From an uncultured Lachnospiraceae bacterium (GTDB lineage: Bacteria > Bacillota > Clostridia > Lachnospirales > Lachnospiraceae), in assembly GCA_910586405.1 (NCBI GenBank), contig CAJUII010000098.1, positions 1 through 11,845 of the forward strand: a stretch of 11,845 bases of DNA. The letters run 5' to 3'. The notes beneath the pieces were generated by a model. It made no database searches. It had not been told where the DNA came from and was given only the letters and a program-made list of their open reading frames with translations. A program made the translations under genes and the position numbers. Of the stretch, positions 1-6,460 are shown one piece after another (within the stretch, counting starts at the first letter, position 1; every line of letters begins with the position of its first letter).

Positions 1-4
1 TAGC

Positions 5-66
5 GTGAAAAGTACTTCTAGCCGCTCATGCCAAAGGGCATTTCGCGGAGAAGTACTAAGTTTCAC
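5..66. repeat. Long imperfect inverted repeat (hairpin) upstream of gatC
   Basis: The arms GTGAAA (5-10) plus AGTACTTCT (11-19) pair with AGAAGTACT (49-57) plus TTTCAC (61-66). Further inner pairing is CCGC (22-25) with GCGG (45-48) and ATGCC (28-32) with GGCAT (37-41) around a short loop. The result is a nearly continuous ~60-nt stem. It lies 7 nt before the gatC ribosome binding site and has no T-run, so it does not look like a normal intrinsic terminator. It resembles a dispersed intergenic palindrome, but no second copy is visible in this window, so repeat status is inference. It could also act as an RNA processing or stability element in the gat transcript. Confidence 0.6.
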
Positions 67-92
67 ACGGAGAAAGGAGCATAGTTATTAAT

Positions 93-386
93 ATGGCAAA
101 TGTGATTACGGACGAGACAATCGAATATGTCGGGATTCTGGCGAAACTTGCGCTCTCGGAGGAGGAGAAGGAGCAGGCGAAGGCGGATATGGGCAGAATG
201 CTCGACTATATTGACAAATTAGCGGAACTGGACACGACAGGCATTGAACCGATGTCCCATGTATTACCGGTGCAGAACGTGTTCCGCGAGGATGTGGTGA
301 CAAACGGTGACGAGAGTGAGAAAACGTTAAAGAATGCGCCCGGCGAAAAGGACAATATGTTCATGGCGCCGAAAACATTTGAATAA
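93..386 (+). CDS. gatC: Asp-tRNA(Asn)/Glu-tRNA(Gln) amidotransferase subunit C
   Basis: This is the small subunit of the GatCAB amidotransferase. It wraps around and stabilises the GatA-GatB pair so that misacylated Glu-tRNA(Gln) or Asp-tRNA(Asn) can be amidated in the cytosol. The 97-aa length is normal for GatC (about 95-100 aa). Visible family features are the N-terminal helix with LAKLALSEEE (residues 16-25), the helix ending in KLAELDT, and the central PMSHVLPVQNVFREDV stretch that packs on GatA, followed by a C-terminal NAPGEKDNMFMAPK-type segment. The ATG at 93 is preceded by AAAGGAG (73-79), a somewhat long 13-nt spacing. It is followed after 15 nt by gatA, and gatA and gatB complete the set, which supports the call. 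Start and product are both secure. Confidence 0.96.
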   Translation: MANVITDETIEYVGILAKLALSEEEKEQAKADMGRMLDYIDKLAELDTTGIEPMSHVLPVQNVFREDVVTNGDESEKTLKNAPGEKDNMFMAPKTFE

Positions 387-401
387 AAATGGAGATTATG
401 T

Positions 402-1844
402 ATGGATATTTTAGCATATAGCGCCGTAGAACTTTCTGCGGCGATCAAGCAGGGAACGGTCACGGCCGTGGATGCCATGGCGGCTGTGCTGTCAAGGATT
501 GATGAGAGGGAAAGTGACATCAATGCCTATGTTACGATGGATAGGGAACAGGCATTGAAGGCAGCGGCAGCCGTACAGGAAAAAATTGAGAAAGGCGAGC
601 TGAACGGAGTTCTCGCAGGCGTGCCTGTGGCGGTGAAGGACAATCTGTGCACAGAAGGAATGCGCACCACATGTTCTTCAAAAATACTGGAAAACTTTGT
701 CCCGACGTTCTCGGCAGAGGCGGTGGTCAACCTCGAAAAAGCAGGGGCAGTGGTGATTGGCAAGACCAACATGGACGAGTTTGCGATGGGTTCGACAACA
801 GAGACCTCCGCATATGGCGTGACCAGAAATCCGTGGAACACAGACCATGTTCCGGGCGGTTCTTCGGGCGGCTCGGCGGCGGCAGTAGCGGCGGGAGAGT
901 GCTATTTTGCGCTGGGATCTGACACAGGCGGCTCCATCAGACAGCCAGCTTCTTTCTGCGGTGTGGTGGGATTGAAGCCCACATACGGAACCGTTTCGCG
1001 CTATGGTTTAGTCGCATATGGCTCGTCACTGGATCAGATTGGACCGCTGACAAAAAATGTGGCGGACTGCGCGGCTGTCTTGGAGGTCATTGCGTCCCAT
1101 GACGTAAAAGATGCTACTTCGATCAATAGAAAAGAAGAGAATAAGGATACTGACTTTACAGCGGCACTGGTGGACGATGTAAAAGGAATGAAAATCGGCA
1201 TTCCGAGAGATTATTTTGGGGAGGGGCTTGACGGCGAAGTAAAAGATGCGGTGCTTGCGGCAGCAAAACAGCTTGCGGCAAAGGGAGCGGTTGTTGAGGA
1301 GTTTGACCTGAGCCTTGTCGCGTATGCGATACCAGCTTACTATACAATTGCGGCGGCGGAGGCAAGCTCGAATCTCGAACGGTTTGACGGCATCAAGTAC
1401 GGTTATCGCGCAGCGTCATTTGAGGGACTTCATGATATGTACAAAAAGACGCGCTCGGAAGGCTTTGGTGCAGAGGTGAAGCGCAGAATCATGCTCGGCT
1501 CGTTTGTGCTAAGCTCCGGTTACTATGATGCCTATTATCTCAAAGCCCTGAAGGTAAAGGCGATGATAAAGAACGCTTTTGATGACGCCTTTGCAAAGTA
1601 TGACTTGATTCTTGGACCTGTCGCGCCAACCACTGCGCCAAAGCTGGGGGAAAGCTTGTCAGATCCGCTCAAAATGTATCTTGGAGACATTTATACCATA
1701 TCGGTCAATCTGGCAGGACTGCCCGCAATCTCGCTGCCATGCGGGAAGGATTCGAAAGGGCTGCCAATCGGGTTACAGCTGATTGCGGACAGTTTTCAGG
1801 AAAAGAAACTGATACAGGCAGCGTATACTTATGAAAAACAGTGA
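402..1844 (+). CDS. gatA: Asp-tRNA(Asn)/Glu-tRNA(Gln) amidotransferase subunit A
   Basis: This is the glutaminase subunit of GatCAB. It hydrolyses glutamine and supplies ammonia, through a channel, to GatB. It belongs to the amidase-signature family. The Ser-cisSer-Lys triad is visible: K79 in PVAVKDN, S154 in the GGSSGGS motif, and the nucleophile S178 in GSDTGGSIR. The numbering matches the known GatA enzymes. At 480 aa it is close to the usual ~485. The C-terminus ends at YEKQ, a few residues shorter than many homologues, and is followed by tandem TGATGA, which looks like natural variation rather than a frameshift. The ATG at 402 has GGAG at 391-394 with a 7-nt gap. It is the second gene of the gatCAB operon, 15 nt after gatC. 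Confidence 0.97.
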   Translation: MDILAYSAVELSAAIKQGTVTAVDAMAAVLSRIDERESDINAYVTMDREQALKAAAAVQEKIEKGELNGVLAGVPVAVKDNLCTEGMRTTCSSKILENFVPTFSAEAVVNLEKAGAVVIGKTNMDEFAMGSTTETSAYGVTRNPWNTDHVPGGSSGGSAAAVAAGECYFALGSDTGGSIRQPASFCGVVGLKPTYGTVSRYGLVAYGSSLDQIGPLTKNVADCAAVLEVIASHDVKDATSINRKEENKDTDFTAALVDDVKGMKIGIPRDYFGEGLDGEVKDAVLAAAKQLAAKGAVVEEFDLSLVAYAIPAYYTIAAAEASSNLERFDGIKYGYRAASFEGLHDMYKKTRSEGFGAEVKRRIMLGSFVLSSGYYDAYYLKALKVKAMIKNAFDDAFAKYDLILGPVAPTTAPKLGESLSDPLKMYLGDIYTISVNLAGLPAISLPCGKDSKGLPIGLQLIADSFQEKKLIQAAYTYEKQ

Positions 1845-1894
1845 TGACAGGCGGCTTAAAAATGGGGATTGTGTTCGTAAGATGATAAAAAATG

Positions 1895-1899
1895 AGGAG
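1895..1899 (+). promoter_or_regulatory. Ribosome binding site deciding the gatB start
   Basis: AGGAG lies 7 nt before the ATG at 1907. An in-frame ATG at 1892 overlaps this site and has no comparable sequence upstream of it, so 1907 is the better start. Confidence 0.75.
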
Positions 1900-1906
1900 T
1901 GAGAAA

Positions 1907-3337
1907 ATGGCAAAACAATATGAGACTGTGATTGGTCTGGAAGTTCATGTGGAGCTTGCGACAAAGACGAAAATATTCTGCGGCTGTTCCACGGCGTTTG
2001 GCGGGGCGCCGAATACCCATACCTGCCCTGTCTGCACAGGGATGCCGGGTTCGCTTCCGGTGCTGAATCGGCAGGTGGTAAATGCTGCGATGGCAGTCGG
2101 GCTTGCCACAAACTGCACGATTACACAGTACTGTAAGTTTGACCGGAAAAATTATTTTTATCCAGACAACCCGCAGAATTATCAAATCAGCCAGCTTTAT
2201 CTGCCGATTTGCAGAAACGGGCATGTGGACATTGAGACTTCCGAGGGAAAAAAGTCTGTGGGAATCCATGAGATTCATATGGAGGAGGACGCCGGAAAGC
2301 TGATTCATGACGAGTGGGAGGACTGTTCGCTGGTGGATTATAACCGTTCTGGTGTGCCGCTCATAGAGATTGTGTCAGAGCCGGACATGCGGAGTGCCGA
2401 GGAGGTTATCGCCTACCTTGAAAAGCTGCGCATGATCGTGCAGTATCTCGGAGCTTCGGACTGTAAATTAAACGAAGGCTCCATGCGTGCGGATGTCAAC
2501 CTTTCTGTCAGGGAGGTCGGCGCAGAAACGTTCGGGACGCGCACGGAGATGAAGAATCTCAACTCGTTTCGGGCGATTACCCATGCGATTGCAGGGGAAC
2601 GTGAACGTCAGATTGAACTGCTTGAATCGGGGCAGCAGGTGACACAGGAGACGAGACGCTGGGACGATGCAAAAGAGTATTCCTACGCGATGCGCTCGAA
2701 GGAGGACGCGCAGGATTACAGGTATTTTCCAGACCCGGATTTGCCGCCCATCTATATCAGTGACGAGTGGATTGCCCAGATTCGTGACAGCCAGCCGGAG
2801 TTTCGCGAGGAGAAAATGGCGCGCTACAAAACAGAGTTTGACATTCCAGAGTACGATATCGGCATCATCACGGATTCCAAGCATCTTGCAGATTTATTCG
2901 AGGAGACTGTGGCAATCTGCGGCCAGCCGAAAAAGGTGTCAAACTGGCTGATGGGGGAGACACTTCGGCTATTGAAAGAAAAGGGCATGGATCCAGAGGA
3001 AATCTGTTTCTCGCCCGAAAATTTGGCAAAGCTAATCGGGCTGGTGGACAGTAAGGCAGTGAATTCCACGGTGGCAAAGGAAGTGTTTGAAGTGATGTTT
3101 GCCGAGGACATGGATCCTGAAAAGTATGTGGAGGAGAAGGGCTTAAAGACAGTAAACGACGAGGGGGCGCTTAGAAAGGCGGTCGAGGAGGTCATTCGTG
3201 CAAACCCGCAGTCTGTGGCAGATTACCGAGGCGGCAAGGAAAAGGCGATCGGTTTTCTGGTCGGACAGACCATGAAAGCAATGCGGGGAAAAGCTGACCC
3301 AGGTACGGTAAATAAGGTGCTCAAGGAACTGTTATAA
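1907..3337 (+). CDS. gatB: Asp-tRNA(Asn)/Glu-tRNA(Gln) amidotransferase subunit B
   Basis: GatB is the kinase/transamidase subunit. It activates the misacylated tRNA side chain with ATP and transfers ammonia delivered from GatA. The family hallmark ETVIGLEVHVEL sits at residues 6-17. Cys25/Cys27 and Cys40/Cys43 form a CxC...CxxC set that in many GatB proteins binds zinc. The middle carries SDCKLNEGSMRADVN and the GTRTEMKNLNSF motif typical of the catalytic cradle. The C-terminal YqeY-like tRNA-binding tail ends FLVGQTMKAMRGKADP...LKELL. Starting at 1907 gives 476 aa, the usual family length. The ATG at 1892 would add five residues and overlap the ribosome binding site. It is the last gene of gatCAB, 62 nt after gatA. 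A cell with this operon probably makes Gln-tRNA, Asn-tRNA or both by the indirect route. Confidence 0.97.
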   Translation: MAKQYETVIGLEVHVELATKTKIFCGCSTAFGGAPNTHTCPVCTGMPGSLPVLNRQVVNAAMAVGLATNCTITQYCKFDRKNYFYPDNPQNYQISQLYLPICRNGHVDIETSEGKKSVGIHEIHMEEDAGKLIHDEWEDCSLVDYNRSGVPLIEIVSEPDMRSAEEVIAYLEKLRMIVQYLGASDCKLNEGSMRADVNLSVREVGAETFGTRTEMKNLNSFRAITHAIAGERERQIELLESGQQVTQETRRWDDAKEYSYAMRSKEDAQDYRYFPDPDLPPIYISDEWIAQIRDSQPEFREEKMARYKTEFDIPEYDIGIITDSKHLADLFEETVAICGQPKKVSNWLMGETLRLLKEKGMDPEEICFSPENLAKLIGLVDSKAVNSTVAKEVFEVMFAEDMDPEKYVEEKGLKTVNDEGALRKAVEEVIRANPQSVADYRGGKEKAIGFLVGQTMKAMRGKADPGTVNKVLKELL

Positions 3338-3361
3338 ATTTCTTTATATTTTTACACAAAG

Positions 3362-3411
3362 AGTCATATTCCAACATAAGCTATAATAAAATTATAGATT
3401 GGAATATGACT
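3362..3411. repeat. Perfect two-part hairpin between gatB and the DUF4474-like gene
   Basis: AGTCATATTCCAA (3362-3374) pairs perfectly over 13 bp with TTGGAATATGACT (3399-3411). Inside it CTATAAT (3381-3387) pairs with ATTATAG (3391-3397) around AAA. The 3' arm contains the only weak Shine-Dalgarno-like sequence (GGAA, 3401-3404) before the ATG at 3413. It may therefore act as the gatB 3' end, as a translational lock on the next gene, or both. There is no clean T-run after it on the plus strand, so a standard intrinsic terminator is not supported. The inner TATAAT could also be read as a -10 box, but no -35 lies at the right distance. Confidence 0.7.
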
Positions 3412-3412
3412 T

Positions 3413-4348
3413 ATGTATTTCTTCCTAATCATTTTGTTACTTGTTGCGCTTATTTGCAGTGTCTTTTTCCATTTTCGGAAAAAGAAGATTGTCTGCAAGA
3501 TTCAGTGTATGGACAAATGCCAGAAATGCTGCAAGGTAGAGGAACTTGTCAAGCCGTTTGGCTATTGTTTCCATGAGGAGTGCGGATTTTTTTCAAGCAC
3601 GCTGGACGCATGGCAGAGGGAGGCGGGCTATGCATGGATATACGATTACATGGCGCCCCGCTTTCAGATGGTTTTTGACGCGCTGCCGGTCTACTTTGAC
3701 TATGAAGGCAAAACGTGGCTGATTGAGTTCTGGAAAGGGCAGTACGGCATCAATGCAGGAGCGGAAATCGGCATTTACCATGCCGACCGGATTCTCTCGG
3801 AGAAAGAGTACAAAACAACGCGCTTTGAGGCGGTGTCAAACACGGAACTGCTAAACTGCTCGTTTGTACTTTGCGGAAAGAACGGCAGTTGTGTCAAGGT
3901 CGCGCAAAACCACTGGTGGCTCACGGCGTTCTTTACAGGAAGCTTTGTGTGGCCGTCTGATTTGTGCATGAAAGCGACAATAAAGTTCCCGGACAAAAGA
4001 ATGCAGTTTGCCTTTATCAGCGGACTGCGCAAGGCGGGCTGCGCGGAGCAGAATTTCTCTGTCAACGGATTTTGTGTGACCGTTCATTTTAACCGCGCGC
4101 GCAAGGTGCGGTATAAACTGTGTACACGGTTCTGGCGTTGTTTTTCACAGTGGAAAAACAAGATTTTCTGCAAGCTCTACCTTTGGGTGACAAAGCCGTT
4201 CCAGTGTACTGAGGACAGGGTTTTGTGTCTGTATTACTTCATTCCGATTGCGTTTCGCCGGCTGTTTCGGATACGCCGTTTCAACAAGCGCTGTCACCGG
4301 AAGGAGCGCTGCTGCCGCAAGCGGTGCTGTAGAAGGGGACGCCTGTGA
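3413..4348 (+). CDS. Membrane-anchored Cys-rich DUF4474-like protein
   Basis: The function is unknown. Residues 2-20 form one hydrophobic segment followed by RKKK, so by the positive-inside rule the bulk probably faces the cytoplasm. The core at about residues 46-125 resembles the DUF4474 family: PFGYC, DAWQREAGY (65-73), PVYFDYEGK (92-100), and IEFWKGQYGINAGAEIGIY (104-122). I name this from memory of the family pattern. It has 24 cysteines in 311 aa, including C28, C32, C36, C39 and C40 just after the membrane segment. The last ~30 residues are an Arg/Cys-rich tail with CC pairs at 300-301 and 305-306. The start has only a weak GGAA site lying in a hairpin arm. Its stop overlaps the GTG of the next gene (GTGA), so translational coupling is likely. 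DUF4474 proteins are mostly known from Clostridia. Confidence 0.78.
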   Translation: MYFFLIILLLVALICSVFFHFRKKKIVCKIQCMDKCQKCCKVEELVKPFGYCFHEECGFFSSTLDAWQREAGYAWIYDYMAPRFQMVFDALPVYFDYEGKTWLIEFWKGQYGINAGAEIGIYHADRILSEKEYKTTRFEAVSNTELLNCSFVLCGKNGSCVKVAQNHWWLTAFFTGSFVWPSDLCMKATIKFPDKRMQFAFISGLRKAGCAEQNFSVNGFCVTVHFNRARKVRYKLCTRFWRCFSQWKNKIFCKLYLWVTKPFQCTEDRVLCLYYFIPIAFRRLFRIRRFNKRCHRKERCCRKRCCRRGRL

Positions 4349-5211
4349 GTGTTTCATCACGGCTGGGGCATGCTTTTCGGGATGCCCCGACCCTGCCGCT
4401 TACCTATCGCTCGCGTTATGTCCTGATGAGTGACTGCCACAGGGGGATTGGCACCTCCTCTGATAATTTCCTGAAAAACCAGCATTTATTTTTTGCGGCG
4501 CTAAAGTATTATTACAAAAGAGGATATACGTATATCGAGCTTGGTGACGGGGACGAACTCTGGGAAAACCGCAGCATGAAAAATATTGTCGAAGTACATG
4601 ACGAGGTTTTTGAGATGTTTGCGCAGCTGCACAGGCAGAACAGGCTGTATCTCATCTATGGAAACCACGATATGATCAAAAAGAAAAAGAAACAGCAACA
4701 GCAGTTTCCGTACACTTTTTATGAGGGAATCATTTTAAGCCCGCCCAATATGCCGCAGCGTGCGCTGTACCTGACACATGGGCATCAGGCAAGCCTGTTC
4801 AATTCTACATTTTGGCGGGTGGCATGTTTCTGTGTCCGGTATTTGTGGAGCCCGCTGGAAAATCTCGGTGTGCTTGACCCGACCAGCGCAGCGAAAAACT
4901 ACCGTGTGAAAAACAAATGCGAGACGCGTTTGAGTGACTGGGCATCCGAAAACAGACACATTCTGATTACAGGGCACACACATCGCCCCGTGATGCCGGG
5001 TGAGCCTTCCTTCTATTATAATACAGGCAGCTGTGTCCATCCGCGCTGCATTACCTGCATTGAGATTGAGCAGGGTGTCATGACCTTGGTAAAATGGAGT
5101 ATGAGCGCCCGCGCCGACAGCACATTGTACGTGGCGCGCGAGCGGATTTCGGGATTTGTGCCGCTGTTATCGGATCGTTTGTATGGAATGGCACAAGATG
5201 CAGGACGGTGA
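4345..5211 (+). CDS. Calcineurin-like metallophosphoesterase
   Basis: This is a probable two-metal phosphoesterase; its substrate is unknown. All family motifs are visible: DxH as D30-C-H32, GDxD at 67-70 (ELGDGDELW), GNHD at 106-109, THGHQ with H145/H147, and GHTHRP with H211/H213. The GDxDxxW arrangement is like UDP-2,3-diacylglucosamine hydrolases (LpxH group). An organism of this type is not expected to make lipid A, so another phosphodiester or phosphomonoester is likelier. A lysine/glutamine run (residues 112-120) follows the GNHD motif and probably forms a charged surface loop. The GTG start at 4345 overlaps the upstream TGA by 4 nt (GTGA) and has AAGGGG at 4333-4338 with a 6-nt gap, which fixes the start. 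Coupling to the DUF4474-like gene suggests shared function, but that is inference. Confidence 0.9.
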   Translation: MSVSSRLGHAFRDAPTLPLTYRSRYVLMSDCHRGIGTSSDNFLKNQHLFFAALKYYYKRGYTYIELGDGDELWENRSMKNIVEVHDEVFEMFAQLHRQNRLYLIYGNHDMIKKKKKQQQQFPYTFYEGIILSPPNMPQRALYLTHGHQASLFNSTFWRVACFCVRYLWSPLENLGVLDPTSAAKNYRVKNKCETRLSDWASENRHILITGHTHRPVMPGEPSFYYNTGSCVHPRCITCIEIEQGVMTLVKWSMSARADSTLYVARERISGFVPLLSDRLYGMAQDAGR

Positions 5212-5241
5212 GTCGAGCGGTGTGCACAACACCTGTACTGG

Positions 5242-5275
5242 ACTGTATCACCCGCCATGGAAAAGGTGGTACAGT
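5242..5275. repeat. Hairpin between convergent genes
   Basis: ACTGTATCACC (5242-5252) pairs with GGTGGTACAGT (5265-5275) over 11 positions, one of them T-G, around a 12-nt loop. It lies between the metallophosphoesterase stop (5211) and the stop of the minus-strand gene (5298). It could end transcripts from both sides, but neither strand has a proper T-run after the stem, so terminator function is only inferred. Confidence 0.5.
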
Positions 5276-5297
5276 TCAGCTTGCCATATAGGTTATA

Positions 5298-5780
5298 TCA
5301 AGCTTCTCCAAGTGCTAACACATCGCTTTTATGCGCTATAATCAAATCATACATCCACTTAAAGATGTATTTCTCATAATCGCTGATCCATTTGTCTACG
5401 CGTTCGGTTTCATCGAACCATTCTTCTGGGTAATCAAAGTTTTGCTGGTACTTCTCATTTGCGTAGTCGTGTATGCCGCACGCATAAATATCTGCCATTT
5501 CCTTTTCGCCATTGGTTTTTAGGAAGGATATCACCCGCTCAAATTTCCCCTTTTGGAACGATCCGCTCTCATAATACTGCCATACCCCGCACCGGACACT
5601 CATTCCCTGCCAGTTATTGATTTCCATATACATAAAGGCAGTGTCTGGAATGTCTGCATAGGGTGTGTATTTGAACTTGTCGTAAAACAACATGAAAATC
5701 TCGCCGTCATACTCCCAGAAGTTTTCATGTCCCGATGATTCCGCAGAAGCAATCAACTCATTTATAGCGTTGTAAGTCAT
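5298..5780 (-). CDS. Uncharacterised protein, possible DMP19/DUF4375 relative
   Basis: This is a 160-aa acidic, tryptophan- and tyrosine-rich soluble protein with no signal peptide or membrane segment. A central stretch, NNWQGMSVRCGVWQYYESG (about 55-73), followed by helices FERVISFLKTNG and MADIYACGIHDYANE and a WFDETERVDKWISDYE segment, resembles the layout of the DMP19/DUF4375 family. That family has a glycine/phenylalanine-rich helix start, an alternating helix pair, then an acidic 'D..l' helix. The match is weak and from memory. The ATG at 5780 (complement) has GGAGGT at 5791-5786 with a 5-nt gap, a strong site that supports a real gene. It is transcribed alone, converging on the metallophosphoesterase and diverging from the Cys-rich gene. 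No confident promoter is seen. Confidence 0.75.
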   Translation of the reverse strand: MTYNAINELIASAESSGHENFWEYDGEIFMLFYDKFKYTPYADIPDTAFMYMEINNWQGMSVRCGVWQYYESGSFQKGKFERVISFLKTNGEKEMADIYACGIHDYANEKYQQNFDYPEEWFDETERVDKWISDYEKYIFKWMYDLIIAHKSDVLALGEA

Positions 5781-5805
5781 GTCATACCTCCATAAAATAT
5801 ATTTT

Positions 5806-5868
5806 TACCAAATTGTGACCTATACCTCTAACAGAATATCACAATCGCACATACATTTCTACCAAATT
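5806..5868. repeat. Paired TACCAAATT direct repeats
   Basis: TACCAAATT occurs at 5806-5814 and again at 5860-5868, 54 bp apart, in the divergent intergenic region (AATTTGGTA read toward the minus-strand gene). They could be operator sites for that gene. With 9 bp in AT-rich DNA, chance is also possible. Confidence 0.25.
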
Positions 5869-5957
5869 TCTATTAAATCTTTTCCCCTTTCGATTCACAT
5901 AGCCTTGTTGTCCGTTAGGCTGTTTGCCTTTCGCTTTGAAGTTTTTGTCCTGTACAT

Positions 5958-5986
5958 TTGACAATATAGTTCGCTTTTTCTATAAT
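5958..5986 (+). promoter_or_regulatory. Consensus sigma-A promoter for the Cys-rich small protein gene
   Basis: A perfect TTGACA (5958-5963) and a perfect TATAAT (5981-5986) are separated by exactly 17 bp. Transcription should begin near 5993, leaving a ~65-nt leader before the ATG at 6058. This makes the small gene its own transcription unit and implies strong basal expression unless repressed. Confidence 0.88.
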
Positions 5987-6057
5987 GAAAAAATGAGCCA
6001 AAGTTTTGTTCGTCGTTTCTAAGTAATATTATTTTAGATGTAAAGGAAGATTTTTCC

Positions 6058-6321
6058 ATGAATTCACACCGCTTTTTTGAGAATAAAGATTGTGCATATT
6101 TTCCCTGTCATCATGGGGTGAAAGAATTGAATTGTCTGTTTTGTTTCTGCCCGCTGTACTTGAGGGAAAACTGTCCGGGAAATCCAGTGTACATAGAAGC
6201 AGACGGGAGGCGCATCAGGGATTGTTCCAATTGTGTATTTCCGCACTGCCCGGAAAATTATGACCGCGTGATTCAGCTTTTATCGAATGCTGAACAGCAC
6301 CAGAAAACTTCATCAACATAG
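6058..6321 (+). CDS. Cysteine-rich small domain protein
   Basis: This 87-aa protein matches the 'cysteine-rich small domain' family (zinc-finger-like, Pfam PF04071 as I recall it). The pattern is RFFENKDCAYFPCHHG, then NCLFCFCPLY, then NCPGNP, then DCSNCVFPHCPENYD. Nine or more cysteines plus histidines fit a metal-binding fold, probably zinc. Members are often found near or fused to cobalamin or other corrinoid genes, and some are stand-alone. No corrinoid gene is in this window, so its job here is unknown. The ATG at 6058 has AAAGGA (6042-6047) upstream, and a perfect sigma-A promoter lies ~70 nt upstream. The stop is 17 nt before the -35 box of the next promoter, so the two genes have separate promoters. 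Confidence 0.88.
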   Translation: MNSHRFFENKDCAYFPCHHGVKELNCLFCFCPLYLRENCPGNPVYIEADGRRIRDCSNCVFPHCPENYDRVIQLLSNAEQHQKTSST

Positions 6322-6357
6322 AAATGGAAATAAAACGGTTGACAAATGGAAATAAAA
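6322..6357 (+). repeat. 22-bp-period direct repeat over the HTH-Uma2 promoter
   Basis: AAATGGAAATAAAA occurs at 6322-6335 and 6344-6357, a 22-bp period (about two helical turns). The second copy begins on the last base of the -35 box and fills the spacer. This is a good position for a repressor site. The HTH domain of the gene product is an obvious candidate binder, which is inference. Confidence 0.5.
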
Positions 6358-6367
6358 TGGATATAAT
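6339..6367 (+). promoter_or_regulatory. Consensus sigma-A promoter for the HTH-Uma2 gene
   Basis: TTGACA (6339-6344) and TATAAT (6362-6367) are both perfect, with a 17-bp spacer. The predicted start is near 6374, leaving a ~87-nt leader before the ATG at 6461. Confidence 0.88.
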
Positions 6368-6397
6368 TTGACTAAGTTATATGTAAAACGTGAATAC

Positions 6398-6444
6398 TAC
6401 TGAGTTGTTTTTATGGGGCAGGGTACGAACCATAAATAGCAGTA
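6398..6444 (+). promoter_or_regulatory. Leader hairpin before HTH-Uma2
   Basis: TTTATGG (6410-6416) pairs with CCATAAA (6430-6436), and an outer TACTG (6398-6402) pairs with CAGTA (6440-6444). The structure ends 4 nt before the ribosome binding site GGAGGG (6449-6454). It may modulate translation or mRNA stability. No known riboswitch is recognised. Confidence 0.4.
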
Positions 6445-6460
6445 TTGCGGAGGGACATTT

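Noticed and set aside
1892..1906. Longer gatB start at ATG 1892
   Set aside because: It overlaps the AGGAG that serves the ATG at 1907, has no site of its own, and would exceed the usual 476-aa length.
1856..2308. Open frame of 150 codons on the minus strand inside gatB
   Set aside because: It lies opposite the strongly conserved GatB N-terminus and shows no recognisable protein features; it is a shadow frame.
3351..3387. Promoter for the DUF4474-like gene (TTTACA with TATAAT)
   Set aside because: The spacer is about 25 bp, and the TATAAT is explained by the inner palindrome.
5901..5921. AGCCT/AGGCT hairpin as a terminator
   Set aside because: The stem is only 5 bp and it lies between divergent genes, where no transcript is expected to end.
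5779..5961. Short plus-strand open frame in the divergent intergenic region
   Set aside because: It has no ribosome binding site, is AT-rich low-complexity sequence, and ends at the promoter of the Cys-rich gene.
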